Source: Brachypodium distachyon (Eukaryota > Streptophyta > Magnoliopsida > Poales > Poaceae). Taken from it: a DNA stretch of 64,000 nt. Under the pieces are notes generated by a model. It was not told the DNA's origin. It worked only from the letters and a program-made list of their open reading frames with translations, and ran no database searches. A program made the translations under genes and the position numbers. Location of the stretch: the NCBI RefSeq assembly GCF_000005505.3, contig NC_016131.3, positions 71,002,355-71,066,354 on the forward strand, given 5' to 3'. Below, one piece after another: positions 23,689-35,096 of the stretch (within the stretch, counting starts at the first letter, position 1; the number at the start of each line of letters is the position of its first letter).

Positions 23689-26685
23689 ACAATAAACTCC
23701 TGGATCTCGATTCCAGTGTGACGGGCGCCGCCCTGCTTCCTCACCAAAACTTCATCACCAACTTTCAGTGATGTCACAGGAATAGCCTTTCTTCCACCAG
23801 ACCCTGCACCAAACGAACACAAAAGTCCTGGAGTAAGCAGGTCGAAACACACTGGTGATTGCTAACCTCATGGTATTCTAGACGTAATCTAGCAGAGTGT
23901 TGATTGTATGAAATTGATCCATAGTTTTGCACAGAAGGTTTCATTTGCCAGAGAAATATTGTGCTTGTTGGTCCCAGTGTTCCATGTAGTGTTTTTAAGG
24001 CAATGCTATCATGTAGTTAACTATACAGAGTTGCATACATTGGAACTGTAACATTTCTGTTTTAATTATTGACAGTCTGACTTTGAGACATCATACGGAA
24101 ATAAGAAAAATTGTATATCTTATTAGAAATATAACTCGAACAGAAGTTTAGTGCGTTATTTTCAAAGTTTGTACCCTACTGCTCTGAAGGGTTTACCTCT
24201 GTCAGGAGTGATAAGTGCAACCGTCTCTGCATTTTGTAGGAAAATGCTGTATGTATCATGTCCAGAGCTCTCCTGCAGCAAGCCCGGTAATGTTGTTAGC
24301 TTGACAATGGATGTACAGTTACCATCAGAAGGAAGATCTTTGTATGTACCTTGGCTTCGACAAGGATGAGAGGCCTTGATTCGATCTTAACACGGCCGAC
24401 AATTGCAGTACGCCACAGCCCATTTTGATCAACAACAATTACTTCTCTGCCTGATCGTAACTCTGAGAGGTAGCTAGTTTTGTCACCAGGGACTGTAACA
24501 TATGCATGCACGGGCCCCTAAATTGGAGAAGAACACATTCATAGAATCCTGTGTTGTACACCCGGTACTGTAAGACCTGAAGTAGCTTTCTGCAACCTAA
24601 AATGTTGAGATCTTACCGCGTTGACCCTGAAAGGCCTGCTAGCAATGTAGTTTGTCTCCAAGCATTCAGAGTGAACAAGGAACATTCCTCTCGCATAGGA
24701 GCCAACCTGAAAACAGAATACCACGTATTAGTCTAGACACTTGGAACTGGTGAAATGCCATGCATTGGCATCCATGTGGATGCTTTTATTAACCAGTCCT
24801 GTGCAGTAGGTCCCAGATTGTATTCCCATTTTATTTTGCCACAACAGTTCAAATTGAGAGACGGACACAAACCAGAAGACCTTCACCGGGTTGCATGATA
24901 CTGCAGAGATCCACACAAACACGATCACCCATACCTACAACTTCAACCTTTGATACAGTAGCCTTTGTCAACTGTAACTGGCTCTTTGTCTCATTCCTTC
25001 TGTCAAAATAATCCTGAGTGATTAAATGAAGCAATAACAACCAGTAAATCATACAGTAATCAATGGCAATAGCAAAGCATGCCTTCTCTACACTATTTTT
25101 TTTTATATACATACACAATGATATATCTAACTTCACATGAGACCACTATAAATTAACAGACATGAGTTTACTAAACACCAAAGAGGTTTGAAAATAGTTG
25201 TGATAAAATACCTTTAGTTTAATAATATCATCCATGTTCTCTACTTTAAGTACAACTCCATCAAGCCCTTGCTCCAAGGCCTGCAAAATGAGTATCATAA
25301 ATTATGAAACAATGTTGTATGATATAGCTAGTGATAATACATAACATCATTACATGCAAGTATGCTGCTGTATGTTGAAAGTTGAAACCTCTTGAAATTA
25401 CCTCAAGAAAAACTTGAGCCTCAGTTGAGTTTTTTGAAACAGCCAATACAGTTCCTGCAAATCCCTGGAAAGCAGCAACTATATTTTCTGCTGGAATAAC
25501 CTATGGAATTTGGAAAAGAAGACACCAATTAATGCTTCTAATAGAAAAGGTGTATTTGCAGTTTTGTCACTATTGTTTGCAAGTGACTGATCGGGTTTGA
25601 AACAGCAAAAGAAGTCCAACCATAATTCATAAAGGATATAATGCGTAATGATGTATCATGTATGCGCACTCATTACAGATATAATCCCCCCAAAAAATTG
25701 CTACAGATGTAAGGAAGTACTTCAAAGTTCAAAGACAAAAAAAGGCCTTCCAGGATAACTAAAAAGTTTAGAGCTTAGTATTGTACAGGCTCAAGCATGA
25801 CAGCTTATCTGAATGTGCCAATTCAAACTAACTAGTATGTCATGTAAATCAAGACTTCAAAAGTTCTAAGCCATGTGATAGGGAGGAAAATAAGATATGC
25901 TGATACGGCGATGTTCAATTGTCTCACCTGCCAATCACCTTGAAAGTGAATCACAGTATTCTGTACTTCCACATTGTCTGGTTGTATGAGTTGCAGCTCA
26001 CTCGGGGAAGAGATTTTAGAAATTGCGGCAACTTTTTTATTTCCCTCATCAAAAATCTCCAGGCCATCAATATAGAGAGGAAGGATGCGAGCAGTTGCTG
26101 CAGTACACACACAGAAATTTAATTGGTTTAGGCATTGGGCATGAAAGACATCTATCTAGTTGAACCAATTGACATAATATCACGCTTGGAACAAACGAAA
26201 ATGTGCTCTCACATGACCAATCATTGGCGAGATCTTTGGATCCAAAGAGGAAAGTGCTCCAACCCCTCTCCACGGCTGCCGTCATCACCTGTCGGTTCTC
26301 TGTCCACACCCACACGGTCTTCCTTGACTCTGCAGGCGGAGCCGGAGAAGCGCACATCTTGATAGACGGCAGACGCGGGCAAGTTGAAGATGATGCTGCA
26401 TTACAAATCCCAACTGTCAATCAATATTGCAACAGAAATCCTAAATTCTTCACATTTTGAAATCGATTCTGAAGGAGTAGTGGAATCAAAGTGGGCTTTT
26501 AGGGTTCCTGAGTTCTTGGGTTATGAGCAGGTACGAAAGTAGCAAGGAATCTGAGAACCTGTGAGCCAGAGTAGCAAACAACGAAGGGATGGAAGATTTG
26601 TACCTGTTCTTCTGGGGGCAAGGTAGGAGGCATGGAAGCAAGCTAGGGCTTTGGCGGAGCCCAAGGAGGAGGAGGATACGGCCAT
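23689..26685 (-). CDS. 3-dehydroquinate synthase homolog, chloroplastic (DHQS II-like family)
   Basis: Ten minus-strand exons: 26604-26685, 26213-26395, 25928-26097, 25402-25500, 25212-25280, 24873-25013, 24617-24706, 24350-24517, 24197-24272 and 23689-23813. All junctions follow GT..AG, phases agree, and they yield 400 residues plus TGA. Residues 1 to about 50 are Ser/Ala-rich, as in a transit peptide. The mature part starts [20 protein letters not shown]. Later motifs are [71 protein letters not shown] and a closing [18 protein letters not shown]. These are hallmarks of the DHQS II (archaeal AroB'-like) family and its plant 'homolog' members. The archaeal enzyme makes dehydroquinate from a sugar-derived ketoacid. 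Plants also have a classical shikimate-pathway DHQS, so the reaction of this protein in plastids is unproven. Confidence 0.92.
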
Positions 26686-26993
26686 CTTCGGTGGATGGTT
26701 TTCGGTTTCCGGTTTCCCCCTTATTTTCTCCTTTTCCCCGTATTCTCATTTCTTTTTGCAGTACCAAAAGTACTGCTAGCATATTTCTAATTTCTGGAAT
26801 GAAGACACGATATAATTTTCGTGATGTCAGAACCATGATGTCCCACCATAGCACATGAGGAAATATCATGTGGGAGTGGGAACTATTTTACGATGAAATC
26901 GGTCGGAACAAAATAAATCATATGTCATGTGTCTTCAGAAAATCTAAAAAAGCACGGAGTACAATTTAAAGTTGGGGTCTGATTTTCTATGTA
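26686..26993 (-). other. upstream flank of the DHQS-like gene
   Basis: About 300 bp upstream of the minus-strand start codon. It holds no ORF of note and no confident TATA box, and should contain the promoter and 5' UTR of the DHQS-like gene. Confidence 0.35.
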
Positions 26994-27106
26994 CTCCCTC
27001 CGACCCATATTACTTGTCTCAAATTTACCTAAATATGAATGTATATATGTTTAAAAAAAGTTTAGAGACATGTAATATTTCGATAAGTAGTTCCAGTTGG
27101 AGGGAG
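26994..27106. mobile_element. Stowaway MITE, about 113 bp
   Basis: Starts CTCCCTCCGACCCATATTAC and ends with ttggagggag, with TA at 26992-26993 and 27107-27108. The right terminus has diverged but keeps the GGAGGGAG end. It lies in the upstream region of the DHQS-like gene, about 310 bp from its start codon. Confidence 0.75.
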
Positions 27107-27940
27107 TAGATTTTTTTTTGCGATGGTCTATGTAGATTTTTTTTAGAAAAAAAAAAGCTCAAGTTTAAATTCATTGGGGATGAAACATCGCTTTTCATGC
27201 TGATTTTGTTACGCCTAACATTTCGCCTACACTATACACGGGCAAGCGCTCGATCAGTGTCCTGGATCGATCAGGTGCTCGCGTGGATGCTGATCAGAGC
27301 GCCGCCCGTGTGCAGTGCAGTGTAATCTTGTGTCGATCACCATCGACAGGCGACGGCCGGCCCGGCTGCCCGTGTGCCTCACACTCCCGTCGTCGAATGG
27401 AAACGCACACGAACGAGCTGCCGGGCCGCGTTGGACTTTTGCGAGACTCACTCAGCGACGCGTCCGTGTCCTACCAGATGCCCTGACCCGTGTTCATGTG
27501 TGATCCTCGATGGGCGATGCAAACGCAAGTCTACGCAACGGACCGACCGCGTCAAAGATCCCAATCGCGCGTCGTCGGCTGCCCGTGTCCTCCAAACGGA
27601 TAGGTTGCAAACAGTGCGTCGCGTTCCTCTACACGTCTGGGGTGACTCGATGGAGCTGTTTGTCCTAGGGGCAGTGAGCTTGCTTTTGATTGAGCCCGGC
27701 CGGTGGAGAGCCAAGTCAGAGACGAAATCGAGAGAGAAGACACGGACGAGTGGCGGACAGAGAGGTTCAGGGCTGGTCCAAGGACGCGCCGTGTCGCTTT
27801 CCATGATCCCCTGTCGTCGCCGGGACCTACCAGGTCCAACGGCTACCCCAAGACGCAGAACTCCCTACTTGCAACACGGCTTCATTTCGCAAAATACTAC
27901 GGGAGTAGCTCCAACGGCTCAGCCCGCCCACGATCCCGTC
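27107..27940 (+). other. upstream region of the SAUR gene
   Basis: AT-rich to about 27220, then GC-rich. A 414-codon frame (27374-28618) spans this stretch and runs through the SAUR gene in another frame. It has no domain and is taken as a shadow of high GC. Confidence 0.4.
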
Positions 27941-27943
27941 TCA

Positions 27944-27949
27944 TATAAA
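27944..27949 (+). promoter_or_regulatory. TATA box of the SAUR gene
   Basis: TATAAA in the context ctcatataaacg, followed by C-rich sequence, 146 bp upstream of the SAUR ATG. Position and context fit a core promoter with a leader of roughly 110 bases. Confidence 0.6.
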
Positions 27950-28094
27950 CGAGCTCCCCACGCCCTCTCCGTGGAATCCACTCGCCCCACCCACAGAAGT
28001 AGAAGGCGTCCAAATAAGCAGAGGAATCCTTCAAGAAACAGAGCCGCCCAGCAAGCAGAGGACTCTCTGTCTCTCTGGCTCTGCAATCTCCGCC

Positions 28095-28466
28095 ATGGCC
28101 GGCTGCTGCGTCTTCTTCCTCCGGTGGCCATCAACTTCTCCCGCACGCCTCGGGTACCACTCCCTCGACGACGAGGCAACCGCCGCCGCCGCAGGCCCGT
28201 CGTCGTCGTCCCCGGTGACGGTGGTGGTGGGGAAGGAGCGGCGGGAGTTCGCGGTGGAGCAGCTGGTGCTGGACACGTACCCGTTCCGGGTGCTCCTGGA
28301 GACGGTGCCGAGGAAGGAGGAGCGGAGGGGGGGCAAGGCGCTCTTCCTCGACGTCGACGCCATCCTCTTCGAGCACATCCTCTGGCTCGCCTGCCAGCGC
28401 TCATCCGTCTCGCTCCTCCACCTCGACCTCCGGGAGATCATCGACTTCTACTCCCAGGACGCCTGA
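28095..28466 (+). CDS. SAUR-family auxin-responsive protein
   Basis: Intronless ORF of 123 codons plus TGA, GC-rich like cereal SAUR genes. The start MAGCCVFFLRW is followed by an Ala/Ser-rich spacer and then the SAUR domain (about residues 40-120). That domain contains VTVVVGKERREFAVEQLVL, TYPFRVLLETV, ALFLDVDAILFEHILWLAC and a C-terminal HLDLREIIDFYSQD. SAURs are small, rapidly induced proteins; characterised members promote cell expansion by inhibiting PP2C.D phosphatases. That role is family knowledge, not shown here. The ATG sits in CCGCCATGG, a strong plant start context. A hAT-like MITE lies about 200 bp past the stop, possibly beyond the 3' UTR. Confidence 0.88.
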   Translation: MAGCCVFFLRWPSTSPARLGYHSLDDEATAAAAGPSSSSPVTVVVGKERREFAVEQLVLDTYPFRVLLETVPRKEERRGGKALFLDVDAILFEHILWLACQRSSVSLLHLDLREIIDFYSQDA

Positions 28467-28669
28467 CGTTTCTGCTGATTTCTTCATCGGTTGTTTCCTT
28501 TTGTTTTCTTCTTCTTTTTCTGATGCTAATGTGTATACTAATGATGAATGAATCCCCTGTTACAAATTATATATGGGAAGAGACAAACCGTAAAATAGTG
28601 AAATGTAAACTCGCTTGATCTCTGAATATTCAGTTGCATTGCAGCGACCTTGTGAGTTCTTCGCACGCA

Positions 28670-29003
28670 CAGGGGCGGAGGCAGGAAAATTGGACAGGGA
28701 GGGCCAAGTAAAAATGACAAAAAATGGAAAAACAAATTCTTGAAAGAAGAGGAGAAGCCCAGTCACATGTAGCTATTTGGGGGCAGGAGTGGCTGTCAGG
28801 CTGCTTTTGGCGTAAAATATGAGAAGTCCATTAGTGAAAGAGCAGATTTTCTGTGGCTGCTGTTTGTTGTGTGTGAATGTGGAGGGGGGCATAACTATAG
28901 AATACACAAATTTAGGCAGAACTAATCCTAGGTCCTAGCAAATTTTCCTTTTCATGGCCCGGGCCTTGGCCCCTGCTGGCCCCCCCCTCTCCCTCCGCCA
29001 CTG
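28670..29003. mobile_element. hAT-like MITE, 334 bp, with 8-bp target duplication
   Basis: The left end CAGGGGCGGAGGCAGG and the right end CTCCCTCCGCCACTG form terminal inverted repeats of hAT type. Perfect 8-bp direct repeats CGCACGCA flank it (28662-28669 and 29004-29011), the duplication length expected for hAT transposition. There is no coding capacity. It lies 203 bp after the SAUR stop codon. Confidence 0.85.
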
Positions 29004-29011
29004 CGCACGCA

Positions 29012-29816
29012 CCAACTTCTGAAGATTCTTGTCAGCTTCCTGGCTCTTGAACGTGCTTAGCTTAGTTCAGCAGGAAACCACCATCAGGCAATCATCGACT
29101 TCGAACAACACGCTTTCCGGTCACTTTCACTCCATATGGGGGAAGAAAATGTCAATTGTTAGCTTGCGCAAGTGACATTACAGTATATGTGCATCCTACC
29201 TACATATCGTGTGAACATGACATCCAACAAGCTAAACGCCTTGACTCCTTGACCATTTCGTTGCAATGATCTTGCCGATCAAACCGTCGTGTTTGCATGC
29301 CGACCTCGAGACAAAATGAAATTAAATAAACCACATTTCTTAGAAATCCGGCATGATTGGTGCCTAACGAGACAAAACAAAAAGCGCGTTCGTCCGAGCA
29401 TCGTCTTGTGCACGCACCCGACTCCAGCTATTTCCACTATTATTATCGGCATCAAGTCATTATCATTTCATAAAAAAAAACTGCATGAGAAAATCATTGT
29501 AGAGGATATACTAAAGTTAAGATTATTTTTATCGTACAATTGGTTGCAGATTCCAGTTCGAACTTGTTCCTATTAAGTGTAGTATCTGTTCTTATCAGTT
29601 TAATATCTGATATGTGGGCCATGTGCCCACAACGATATTAAATTTATTTTGTGTGGGGGAGGGTCCACCACAGTAGCTTGCTGCTGGGACCTTCGCGTGT
29701 CGCCCAGTGCGTTGCACTGCTGCCTGGGCTGGCGCATCCCAACCAAATCGAAACAAAAAACTTGTCAGATTAGCCCTATTTGACGTAATAATGTAGTTGA
29801 GCTAGTCGTAATTGTT
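29012..29816. other. intergenic region, no supported gene
   Basis: Mixed AT-rich sequence with a 95-codon frame at 29289-29576 lacking any recognisable motif. Nothing else seen. Confidence 0.4.
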
Positions 29817-30017
29817 GGAACTTTTGATTCCTTGGTTATTCTTATCTTAGGTGAGTTTTGTTTTTTCTCTTGCTCACCTCAAACTTCGGAGTAGGATGTG
29901 CCACTTTGATAGAGGAACTTTTGTTTCCTTGGTTATTCTTTTAGCTTGGGTTAGACTTTTGTTTTTTCTCTTGCTCACCTCAAGCTTCGGAGTAGGATAT
30001 GCCACTTTGATAGAGGA
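29817..30017. repeat. two-copy tandem duplication, about 100 bp unit
   Basis: 29817-29913 and 29914-30017 are near-identical direct repeats. Both begin ggaacttttg and contain ttgctcacctcaa, cttcggagtaggat and gccactttgatagag. A handful of substitutions and a small indel separate them. Confidence 0.8.
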
Positions 30018-30629
30018 GCATTACCTTTATAACAGCCAGATTGTCACAGCTTATTAGATTCCGATGTAGCGTGGTGAGTTTGAATACATATGGTGATGCT
30101 GATGTTATGAGAAGAAGAACTTTTTGCACAAGGTAATTTTTTGTGTGACGAATTATTTCTCAAATCCTTGGAAATTTTAACACAGACCCTTCCTCGAGTG
30201 ATTTGACCTGATGTCAATACACATACCAAATAATATATCCAGTTGAAACTATTTTCTCTGATCCTCAAACAACGACAACAATTTAGGATTAGGGAAGTAA
30301 TTTTTATTTACTGTTCCATAAAAAGAAAATGCTGATAAAATGTGTCTTTGAAAAGCTTTCTCGTGTGCCAACCCGATAGTCTCGGGTGAAAAATGGAAAT
30401 TAACAGAGAGAGACAATCTTTTCAGCCCAAAGTGCAATTTTTTCTCATGGCTTGTGACGGAAAACGAAATATGGACAATTGGCTGTCTAGCTTTTTTTGG
30501 TCTGCCAAATTATGTAATTTGTGCGAGCGTCACAAGCGGGAACGAGAAACTACATTACACTTTGTTCAAGTGTATCTAAAACTCTACGTACCTAAACTTG
30601 GCTTGGTATCCACAATTTTCACCCTCCCA
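30018..30629. other. intergenic region, no supported gene
   Basis: AT-rich sequence with short ORFs only; no repeat boundary or domain recognised. Confidence 0.4.
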
Positions 30630-30765
30630 TTCTAATAGCTTCAACTCAGTTAAGGATTCGTGGATGTGTACTTTTCGCGGCTTGCAAAACAAAACAAAAG
30701 TTTTTAACTCTTTAATCATGCTCGCCTCATGGGAGGTTTGGAAAGAGCGAAATCTCACGTCTTCT
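30630..30765 (+). pseudogene. LINE ORF2 C-terminal fragment
   Basis: A short frame reads KVFNSLIMLASWEVWKERN, which resembles the conserved tail after the zf-RVT domain of plant L1 LINE ORF2 proteins ('W..WKERN'). A comparable motif, YITWNIWKERNRR, occurs in the LINE at 55-58 kb of this window. Only about 40 codons are recognisable and no poly-A tail is seen. Confidence 0.5.
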
Positions 30766-33224
30766 GTTATGTCGTCTTCATGCCATCCACGGTGTTCGAC
30801 CACATCTCTATTTTTGGGGAAATAATTATTGAAAATCGTTGACCTTTTACCTTGTTTCAACAAAAGAAGAAAGGAGATCTAGTTTAAAATGGATTTAACT
30901 CGCCAAGTCGAGGAACAACTTTTTCTACAATAACCATTCCATAATATCAGAAGAAAACATATTCTAAGCTCCAAAACACAATGATCTGAGCATCTACTCT
31001 TCCCAACGAACAAAGTTCCGTTCATCCCGCCTCTGCAATGCCTGCAACCGAATCGCTTACCAGCCAAGCCTACATAACCGAAAGTATCATAAACATTCCA
31101 ATCACAGGTGTCCAACGCTGTCGCATGATGATTAGTTGATTATACTCCCAAAAACGTTTCTTAAGCATATCCTTGAATTTCCATAAACGAACGGCGAAAA
31201 GCGTTCTAAACACAAAGTTTCCAGCTCACTGAAACCTTAGTCGACGTGTGACAGATAGCAACAATACATTCTCTGCAAGCTGCCGCTTAGTCGCCATGCG
31301 TAGTTGCGCCAAGAAAGCTGCAATCTGCATCTGAGCTGGACACACACGGGTTCGCCGATTTTTCTCGCCGCCCTTTTGCTCCGGGGAAAGGCAATTGTGC
31401 GTCCCAAAGCCGTGTGGAAGCTAGCAGCCAGTGTGCTTGGCCTTGGCCCAGCAAAGCAAGGCACGGACATCAATTCTTCAGTCGTCACCAGCTGTAGCCT
31501 CTTTCCCAGACGCGTGGCGTACAACGTTCTCGGTCGGGCAGAGTCATGGCCTAATCACACCCGGCTCAGATACAGATTGATCATTAGGAAGGAAGGGGTT
31601 AGTTAAGCCCTGAGATTTGGCTCTAGAGTGGGCAGCCCAGGGCCGAGCCGGCAAAATTAGAGGCCTTGTGCGAAATTGTAGCTGGGGCCCTTCTATCTCA
31701 CTAGAAAAATAGAATGATGAACCATAATAAACCTATCCTAGTCTTTTTCTGAGATTGAATCAAATCTTGTAAACCTTTTTCTTTTACGCTTTTAGGCACC
31801 AGATTCATACTTTCTAAATGACATGGCTGATTACTTGATTAGGCTGATTGCTCTCAGATCTTGAAACACCAGGTACAAAATAAAACAAAGTGAAAGAGAT
31901 ATGGATTGCATCAACAATCTATTGACTATTGTGTTTAGGGATTAGGATGCAAACACGCCTGCGTTGGAGCTACTGATCGAAGACGAACACTAGAATTGCT
32001 GCCTGTCCTTGCGAGTGGCGAGACGAGATCAGCCCGGCTGGCCGGTCAGGAGAAAACTAGAACGATCGGCCGCCAGCGAGCACGATACACGCCAAGGTGA
32101 GGGCCAGCCGGTCAGGCGCCGGACCTCGAGGCTGCGTGTCCAAGGCGGCGGCAAGCTCCACAGGCCAGCGTGGGCAGAGCAGACCTGCTCATCGATCCAA
32201 CATGCACGAAGATCAGTGTTGGAGATCAACACTAATCTCTCTTACGTATACTTGTTGCTCTCCTAGGTGCAGCTCGTCTTGTTTCTTTCCCATTCCCAGG
32301 TGCAGCTCGCCTGCATGCATGGCAACACATGGTGCGGCTGAATGGCGGCCACTGCCCGTCCATGATGTGGCCTAAACCACGTCCAAGATTAACGATGGCT
32401 CTTTACATGGCTATGAATCTTTATTTTTCAGGGTACAGAGAACCATGCACACCATCCGTCGTCCACTTCGACCAGAGCCTACGGCTGTGCCGTTGGCATT
32501 GCCGTACACACCGTCGGGATTTGGCAGCTTGTGCGGCTGCGCTCACGGCGTCCCTCTGCGTGGCGTCCATCAAGACACCGCACACGGTGTCATGCTGGAC
32601 GTCGTTGCTCCACGCAGGACAACGACTACGTCATCAACACGTAGCCGTCTATTCCAACATCTACGCCGACACTCTTCCCCAACATCGTCCAAGCACTGAC
32701 GAGGCGAGGCTTTACTCCACCGACTAGTCCTTCTCCGATGACGTAAGTATGTTAGTTGCTTGCACCGACGAGGTGCTGGCAAGTCATCTCGTCCGACATT
32801 GGTAAGGCGGTCATCCCAAGGCTTGGCACCGACAAGGCGAAGGCCACCCATCCTGTACGTCTAAGCCGACGAGGCTTAGACATCTTCTTCATCGGACAAC
32901 GACAAACCGGTGGTCTACGGGTAAGCATCGTCGGAGCCATGGCATACCGCCCCACCCCTCCACTTCGCCTCCATGTCCGTCTACACCAAGCACACGAAGA
33001 AGACAAGACTCGAAGACGACAGCCATTGCAGCAGCTTAATCGGAGGTGTCTCGCAGCTCGAGCCGTGGGAGTAATTAAGCGGGAGCTTTACGAGGCCCCG
33101 TGAACTAAGACACCACAATCGCCCATGTCATATTGGCCGCGCTTGCAAGCCACGGAGTGCACTCCATTATGGGAAATTGTAATTTTGTTTCTCTAATCGA
33201 GATTAATAAAATGCATATTTCCCT
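30766..33224. other. intergenic repeats, unassigned
   Basis: No intact gene. The stretch 32400-33110 is moderately GC-rich, with overlapping frames on both strands and recurrent 'cgacgaggc' words; it looks like decayed transposon DNA of unknown family. AATAAA occurs at 33206-33211, shortly before the DUF1618 gene. Confidence 0.35.
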
Positions 33225-34343
33225 ATGTTTTTTTTCGTGTATTTAGGTACACTGGCACGCCCGCATTTTATTTTCACCGGCGCAAGAAAGATACTTCTTA
33301 AGTATTTTTCGTGTCAAACAGACTCCGACTATTTTGTTTACCGGGCCGGCAATGAAAGGCAACCGTCGCTTCAGCGGCTCCTGCGTCCGCATCCCTTCTT
33401 CCACGACGACGACGTTGGTCTACTTAGCCGCGGCCCCCACTACACCGTCGCCGTGTTGCGGCCCGCCACGGGCTCACCGCTCTACGACCTCCACATCTTC
33501 CACACTGAGAACCCAACGGAATGGATCCATCGGAAGGTGTCAGTGACGGAGCCACAGCGCCGCTTCCCGCTGCTGATCCCCAAGAACTGCGGTCGCCTCC
33601 TGTACCACGAGACGAGCACCGTTATCTCTATAGGAGGTGAAGCCGGCACCATGGGATGGGTCGACCTCTGGCACGGCATCCTTCTCTGCGATGTGCTCCG
33701 CGACGAGCCCACGCTCCGTGGTGTGCCTCTGCCTGTGCCGCTGGACCTAGTGAGCTGCGACAATGGCCTGGGCACTGAACTTGGCAACCCAATCCCCTTT
33801 CAGGGTATTGCTTTCGTCAAGGGATGTGGTGACAACCCCGAGGACTGCCTCAAGCTTGTTCATTTGGAAACTAAGACCACTTTCGTCCCGGGTAACATTG
33901 AAACAGGGTCTTTCTCATACCAAATGCACGACTGGACGATCCTCACATATACCAACACTGCCATGACAAGCTCCTGGAACGATTGGCGCAGGGATTGCAG
34001 GATCCAAGCTTCTGACATCACAATCGACACCCAGATCAAGTCAGAGTTGCTGCAATCTGGACTGCTTGGTCCAGCATCAGGCCAAGCCTTGCACAACCTA
34101 TTGGTCTCCCACCCTGCACCACACATCTCTGCTGCTGCTGATCATCATGGTATTGTTTACCTGATGGCCAGGAAAAAATACCAGCACCCTGAGGGATGGA
34201 TCCTCGCTCTTGACACCAGGAACAAGACACTGCTAGGTGCAGCCGAGTTTGACGTTGAATGTCTGCCATTTGCATCCCACATGTATCGCCCTACTGGCAT
34301 TGCCAAGTATATTAAACCGAGCACAGGTATGCCATTATTTTAG
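33225..34343 (+). CDS. DUF1618 domain protein, probably N-terminally truncated
   Basis: Open frame of 372 codons plus TAG. From about residue 35 it reads as a grass DUF1618 protein: YFVYRAGNERQPSLQRLLRP, FHDDDVGLLSRGPHYTVAVL, DLHIFHTENPTEWIHRKVS, GTMGWVDLWHGILLCDV and a C-terminal HPEGWILALDTRNKTLLGA. DUF1618 is a large grass-expanded family of unknown function. Members usually carry roughly 100-150 more residues before the YFVY region, and these are missing. Residues 1-34 (33225-33326) look like non-coding sequence. The tract before 33246 (T-rich, then TTTAG) could be a splice acceptor for an undetected first exon. So this is either exon 2 of a longer gene or a 5'-truncated copy. No internal stop or frameshift is present, so decay is recent or absent. 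Confidence 0.65.
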   Translation: MFFFVYLGTLARPHFIFTGARKILLKYFSCQTDSDYFVYRAGNERQPSLQRLLRPHPFFHDDDVGLLSRGPHYTVAVLRPATGSPLYDLHIFHTENPTEWIHRKVSVTEPQRRFPLLIPKNCGRLLYHETSTVISIGGEAGTMGWVDLWHGILLCDVLRDEPTLRGVPLPVPLDLVSCDNGLGTELGNPIPFQGIAFVKGCGDNPEDCLKLVHLETKTTFVPGNIETGSFSYQMHDWTILTYTNTAMTSSWNDWRRDCRIQASDITIDTQIKSELLQSGLLGPASGQALHNLLVSHPAPHISAAADHHGIVYLMARKKYQHPEGWILALDTRNKTLLGAAEFDVECLPFASHMYRPTGIAKYIKPSTGMPLF

Positions 34344-34729
34344 AGCATCTGTCCAGAAAGGAAATGCAATGTTCTATGGTTTGAGTTGATCCCTTTCTAA
34401 CTGCTAAGTATAATGGAGTAGTTAATCAGAACAATTAAATTGATATGTGATTTACATTCAGCTATTTTGTAATCAACTGTGCTTTCAGTTTATATTGACT
34501 GAAATCTGCTTGGCTTTCAATTGATAGATTTGCTAGGTTTTTTTAAGGAGATTTGCTAGTTTTCAGGTGACTGAGATCTTGCATCACCTTTATTTGAACT
34601 GGCAAATGGGGATTAGGGTTAGGGATTTGGGCGTTACCTTGTTTTGCAGCCTTCCCTGCAGCTCTGGGGAGGCTGGCATTGGTGAGAAGTGTCAGGTGGG
34701 TGGTGACTGCGGTTAGGGTATTGTTGCTA
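34344..34729 (+). other. 3' flank of the DUF1618 gene
   Basis: AT-rich sequence after the TAG with short ORFs only. It likely contains the 3' UTR; no other feature seen. Confidence 0.4.
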
Positions 34730-34842
34730 CTCCCTCTGTCCCATAATTCTTGTCAAAATATTACATATATCTAGACGCTTTTTAGAAATAGATACATCCA
34801 CATTTAGACAAATTTGAGACAAGAATCATGGGACGGAGGGAG
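34730..34842. mobile_element. Stowaway MITE, 113 bp
   Basis: Left end CTCCCTCTGTCCCATAATTC and right end GAATCATGGGACGGAGGGAG are near-perfect inverted repeats flanked by TA (34728-34729, 34843-34844). The interior closely matches the copy at 9607-9719, so both belong to one subfamily. Confidence 0.88.
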
Positions 34843-35096
34843 TAAGTGGTTTGCATCAGTGGCGGTGAAGGGCAGCACACTGGCAGCAGTGTGCTGTGGG
34901 AGCTGGGCAGGGGGAGATGGCGGATGAGACAAAGAAAGATTGTATGAGAGAGGTTAGGGTGTGGGCATTGTTGTTAGTTAAGCAAAGGTGCATTTGAACA
35001 GTTGGATCTGAATCTGATTGCCTCAAAATGAGAAAGAATTGCAAATTGCAATAAACTAAGGAGGTGCATCCATTATTAAGTATCCACAGTTGCATT

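Noticed and set aside
26384..26404. Plus-strand word resembling the 3' part of miR172 (gatgatgctgcat)
   Set aside because: It is the complement of the intron 1/exon 2 border of the DHQS-like gene, the 5' part does not match, and no fold-back partner was seen.
27919..28441. Long minus-strand ORFs opposite the SAUR gene
   Set aside because: Pro/Arg-rich antisense shadows of a GC-rich coding region with no motifs.
27374..28618. 414-codon plus-strand ORF overlapping the SAUR gene
   Set aside because: It runs through the SAUR coding region in another frame, is Arg/Pro/Ser-rich from high GC, and has no domain; the SAUR frame has clear family motifs.
32445..33103. Frames in the GC-rich stretch before the DUF1618 gene as its missing first exon
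   Set aside because: The translations do not resemble the DUF1618 N-terminal region and are rich in repeated words typical of decayed repeats.
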